Source: Coprinopsis marcescibilis (Eukaryota; Basidiomycota; Agaricomycetes; Agaricales; Psathyrellaceae). From it: a DNA stretch of 59,500 nt. The stretch lies in NCBI GenBank assembly GCA_004369085.1, contig ML210283.1, positions 24,035 through 83,534 on the forward strand, written 5' to 3'. Shown here one piece after another: positions 55,819 to 59,500 of the stretch; the stretch's first letter is position 1; each line of letters starts with the position of its first letter. A program made the position numbers and the translations under genes. Under the pieces are notes generated by a model, which searched no databases, was not told the origin of the DNA, and saw nothing but the letters and a program-made list of their open reading frames with translations.

Positions 55819-58800
55819 CTAGGTCACAAACAGCGTAACCTGTCCCCCAGGCCTCCACTGTTCAAACGCCATCTGCACATCCTCCGTACTCCCAAGACTG
55901 ACCATATCCCCATCCTCATCCCTATACTTGACCCTCAACGGCCCATCATCCCTCCTCGGCCCACACAACCTAATCTTCCTCCCAACCTTTTCAACCAACT
56001 CTTCATATTCCGTGCTCTTCCCAACCTGTATCACAAATATATCCTCATGGAAATGCACCTTGACTTTCACCGCAGGCCCGTTCACACCAGGCGTCAACGG
56101 CGGATCGTTCATCCTGCTCTGCGCACTAGACGGCGGCGGCGGCATCGCAGGCCCCGGAGGGAAATACCCATTCTGATACTGATCATAGCTCCCACTCCGA
56201 CTGCCCGCAACGACAACACCCCCAATCCCCTCACTGCTCCCAAACGGCGTGACAGGCGAACTCGAGCTGTTTGGCGAATAGTCCGAGCTGTCGCCCGTGC
56301 TCTGGCTGCTCCCGCTCCCCCTCTTGCTCCCCGTGCCGTTCACGCCAGAGGGTACTCCCCTCGGTTGATGTGCGGGTGGGGTGCCGCTCCAGGTTGGAGG
56401 TGGCATAGGCGGGGCCGGCATCGTGGGCACATACGCACTCGGCTGGCTCAGACTCCTCGACCGGTTCATCGCAGGCGGTGGTGGCGGCGGGGGAGGCAAC
56501 CCTCCATGGGTAGGCGTCGACCGCCCACTCCCATTACTCTCATACACACTCTTCAGCCTCGTCGAGCTAAACTGGCTCCTCAGTTGCGGCCGCTGACCAG
56601 GCGGAACCTTGGGTCCATTCGGCAAGCCGCTCTCGTTCGGTGTCATCCTGGGCGTGATCGGCCTCGGTGAGGCACCGGGCGGGGGTAGGTTGCTCCTCCA
56701 CTGGGCAATCGTCGGCCCATCCGTGCTCTCCGTCTGTGCTCTCGGTCTTTCCCCATAGACGTCCTGTTGCTGTCTTTGCTCGGCTGGCATGGAGAGCACG
56801 TTCGGCCTCCGATTGCCAACCGGCGTTCCCCTCCCGGAATAGCTGCTGCTCGACATGGGGGGATAGTCCTCCAGGTCGTCTTCGTCGGGCTCCATGTCAA
56901 AGCCTTCGTGCGGCGGGTACCCTTGGGGACCATTGGTGTAAGAGCCGTTGTAGGGCGTTGCTGAGCGACTGCTCCTGGCAGAGATGACGGACGAAGTCTG
57001 GGAGTAGCTCGAGCTCGGGAACTGGTTGAAATGTGACGGCTCGCGTACGGCGGGAGAGTGCATGACGACGCGCGAGATGGGGCCGTTTGGCCGCTCGTTG
57101 GCGCGTCTGTGGGCAGCCTCCTTGATCAAGCGATTGATTGTGGCCTCCCACTGCTTCATCTGGTCCTCGCGCTTGCAGCGCAGGGTGAAAAACTCGAGAT
57201 CGTCGTCTCCCTTCCACCAGACCTGCATCGGGAAGCAGGTGGGGATACCAGAAACTGGAGAGGGATTAATCACTGCTCTGTTGGAAACCAAGCGGTCACT
57301 CACCTGTCGAATTACGAGAGGGTACCGCGACAGCCTGTGTGACATTGCCGAGAAAAATCCGCCCCTTGAGGAGCAGGGGGGTATCTCGCTGTGCGATGGA
57401 CTGGCCGCCAGGGGTAGGGGGTGCGGGCTGCTTCTTCAAGATGGACGAGTTTGTTTTCGCATTCTTTCCTCGCACATTTGGGGGCTGGGCGAGAGCCTCT
57501 TTGCAGCAGAGGATGATCTTCTCAAAGAGGAAGACGTGGTACTCGCGATCAATGTCCGACTTGGTGACAACAAATACGTCCTCGAGCAAGAGTTCGCCAA
57601 AGTTTTCGAGGTGGTGGCCTTTCCAGTCTGTGATGCGCTTTGCGAGAGACTTTACGATCTGCTCATTGTCGGCGCGGCGGTGGGCTTCGTTGATTTTGGC
57701 GGTGATCCGGGAGGCAGCTTCTGCGCCCTGCTTGAGGGATTCCAGATGCGGGTAGGTGTCATCGCCTGTAGCGACTTTGATCAAGTCCTGTTATGGATCA
57801 GAATGTGCACATGCTCTCGAGGGATGGAACGTACGGAAAAGAAGAGTGGATATTTGCAGACACGTTGAATTGGCGTGATATGGAAAGCCTTGAGCTCGCT
57901 AACACTGATAAAGCCATTCAAAGCCTGCAAGATGTTAGTCAGCAGGGAGCGGTCGTTATGGAATTTGGACTTGCCTGGAGGTTCTGTTCATTAGCGACGA
58001 GTAGCTCGGTCGCATTAGTAAAGTTTGAGCAATAAGGTTCGTAGACTGCGAATTCCTCTTCCTGGAAAGAGATGAGAGAGAGAGAGAATAGAAGGAGAGA
58101 AAGAGTACGTACACAGTCGACATAATGCTGTCCCCACCGCTGGTCGGACCATGGCAACTCGACCATGCTCTCGAAGCGGATGAGAAACTTGCGCTGAAAG
58201 TTGAGAAGATTGTTGAGATTTGGAAATAAAAGATGGATTGTGTCCTGATCGATGATGTTTTGCTGGGCGAGCTGAGTTGCGTATTTCTGGATGCGGGGAT
58301 GAGTGAGGCCGGTGGGGAGAGACGGAAGCAATATGTTACCTGCATGATTTCGAGGCCCTCGACATACTTGCGCTCTGTCTCGAGGATCTCCCTGGTGATG
58401 TGCTTTCTGCGGGCCTCGCGGGCGTTTACCGGGGGCGGAGGTGGGCCGCCTGGAAGAGAATCGTGGTCGAGCGAGTCTGAGGACTCGTGGGCTGAGAGGG
58501 TGGGCGGCGTACGCGGGGGCTGCTCAAAGACGTCTTCGGGCAGATACTCGACGATGGCGGTGACAGTGTTGATAACCTGACAACGATTAGCTTCCAAGCT
58601 GACAACGAAAGGCAGGACTGACCTTTACCAGGCCGTCCGTCGACTTTCTGTCCCAGAGGTCTGTGACGGTGAACGGCTCGAGCCCGGGGACAGCGCGGAC
58701 GACGGGAGCACTGCGAACCTGCATGGCAAAGAGCGCGATGGCATGCTTCTTCTCGCGGTCAGGATTCGCCTCGAACTTGTCCTGGTTGAAGTGGGAATTG

Positions 58801-59111
58801 TTGATTTTGGGAAAGCCAGCGTCGTCCGGCAGCTGGTCAAAGATGTAGCAGAGAGAGATGCCGAGCGAGAACAGGTCCCACAGCAGCGTGACGGGGTCGG
58901 TCGACTGGCGCGAGTCGTGGGCCTGTGCGAGTGTAAAGTAGTGCGGGAAGCCGTGGATGCGGATGAGGCGGGATCTGAGGGCCGAGCATTGCTGGTAGAG
59001 GGAGGTTGACTGGCTGGCGGACTTGTTGAGCAGAGTGTTTCCCGGCGTCTCGATAGACAGTCCGGTCGTAGAGATTATCGACTTTTTGCGTCCAGCAGCA
59101 GTAGACGCCAT
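55819..59111 (-). CDS. CDC24: Rho-GTPase guanine nucleotide exchange factor Cdc24/Scd1
   Basis: Seven exons (58623-59111, 58340-58576, 58113-58286, 57975-58061, 57835-57924, 57304-57787, 55819-57254) give 998 residues. Cdc24 activates Cdc42 at sites of polarised growth. Domain order fits: an N-terminal calponin-homology-like region (1-163: SLYQQCSALRSRLIRIHGF, WDLFSLGISLCYIFDQLPD), a DH domain (~210-385: REILETERKYVEGLEIMQ, HITPIQRVCKYPLFF), a PH domain (~405-560: VFLFEKIILCCKEAL, LEFFTLRCKREDQMKQWEAT), a long Pro/Ser/Gly-rich linker with a poly-Pro run, and a C-terminal PB1 domain (~915-998: KVKVHFHEDIFVIQV, KYRDEDGDMVSLGSTEDV), which binds scaffold proteins of the Bem1 type. The intron at 57925-57974 uses a GC donor. 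Domains appear intact. Confidence 0.93.
57925..57974 (-). other. GC-AG intron in CDC24
   Basis: The exon ends CAG and the intron starts GCAAGT, the GC-donor consensus; it ends CTTGCAG after GACTAAC. No GT donor nearby joins the DH-domain frame to ALNGFISVSEL. Confidence 0.8.
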
Positions 59112-59265
59112 TTGGCACAGACAGTCAGAGCAGACACACACTACAAACAACTTCCCACCGCTCATTCCAATTTAGACTCCGACAAACAAACCACCCACAA
59201 CACCTTCCCCTATTGTCCAACCGATCAAGATCTGGAGATTATCCTCGACCTCGACATCCTCTGCC

Positions 59266-59500
59266 ATGGTATCCTCGTCCGAGATCCCCACGTCGGAATC
59301 TCTGCAGCCGCTTCACTCGAGAACGAATTCACTTATTCTCGACAGCATCTTCCACGGCTATGGCGATACCACTCGCCCGTTATACCTTGACAGCCAGGCA
59401 CTCCATCGCAAACCCCGATTCACCGGTAAAACATAAACCCAATACTTCTCCAAGCCATCAGAGGAACAATCGGAAGCAATTTCAAGGTGCCCGCCTATAC
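59266..59500 (+). CDS. Possible first exon of a further gene (partial)
   Basis: CCATGG context at 59266 opens a 53-codon frame (MVSSSEIPTSESLQPLHS ... FHGYGDTTRPLYLDSQALHR) ending at a GTAAAA donor at 59426. A possible acceptor TTTCAAG lies at 59484, but the next exon leaves the window. It runs divergently from CDC24 with ~155 bp between starts. Product not recognised. Confidence 0.4.

Overview
The window looks like a gene-dense piece of a basidiomycete (Agaricomycete-type) nuclear genome. Genes lie on both strands and are cut by many short introns, mostly 45-65 bp, with GT-AG ends and CTAAC/CTGAC-like branch points. Core promoters sometimes carry a TATA box. I rebuilt the exons by joining reading frames at splice signals so that conserved families read through. 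All models below are inferences from sequence alone; no database or transcript was consulted.

Left third (0.9-25.8 kb): a small conserved fungal protein (-), an APH-like kinase (+), the bifunctional thiamine enzyme THI6 (-, 10 exons), a coiled-coil RGG-box protein resembling caprins (-), a BTB protein (+), the meiotic endonuclease SPO11 (+, 15 exons), a single-pass membrane protein (-), a PP2C phosphatase (+), an F-box protein (-), the replication licensing ATPase CDC6 (+), a protein of unknown function (+) and the Mid1 calcium-channel subunit (+).

Middle (26.7-38.8 kb): three paralogous membrane proteins, here called A and B (both +) and C (-). Each has two tandem beta-sandwich-like ectodomains, one transmembrane helix and a proline/serine-rich tail. 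Shared intron positions show they arose by duplication. They are followed by a HIT zinc-finger protein (+) and a mitochondrial carrier (-).

Right part (41.5-59.5 kb): a 1702-residue RhoGAP protein (+), a GH63 glycoside hydrolase without a visible secretion signal (+), a 4 kb gene-poor stretch with short repeats, the Rho-GTPase exchange factor CDC24 (-), and the first exon of a possible further gene at the edge.

The genes do not form one pathway. Two themes recur: polarity and signalling at the cell surface (RhoGAP, CDC24, Mid1, the A/B/C family) and chromosome biology (SPO11, CDC6). The most unusual signals are an apparent one-nucleotide exon in paralog C, supported by exact length agreement with its paralog B; four introns that need a GC donor; and PPxY motifs in the cytoplasmic tails of three of the four predicted single-pass membrane proteins.
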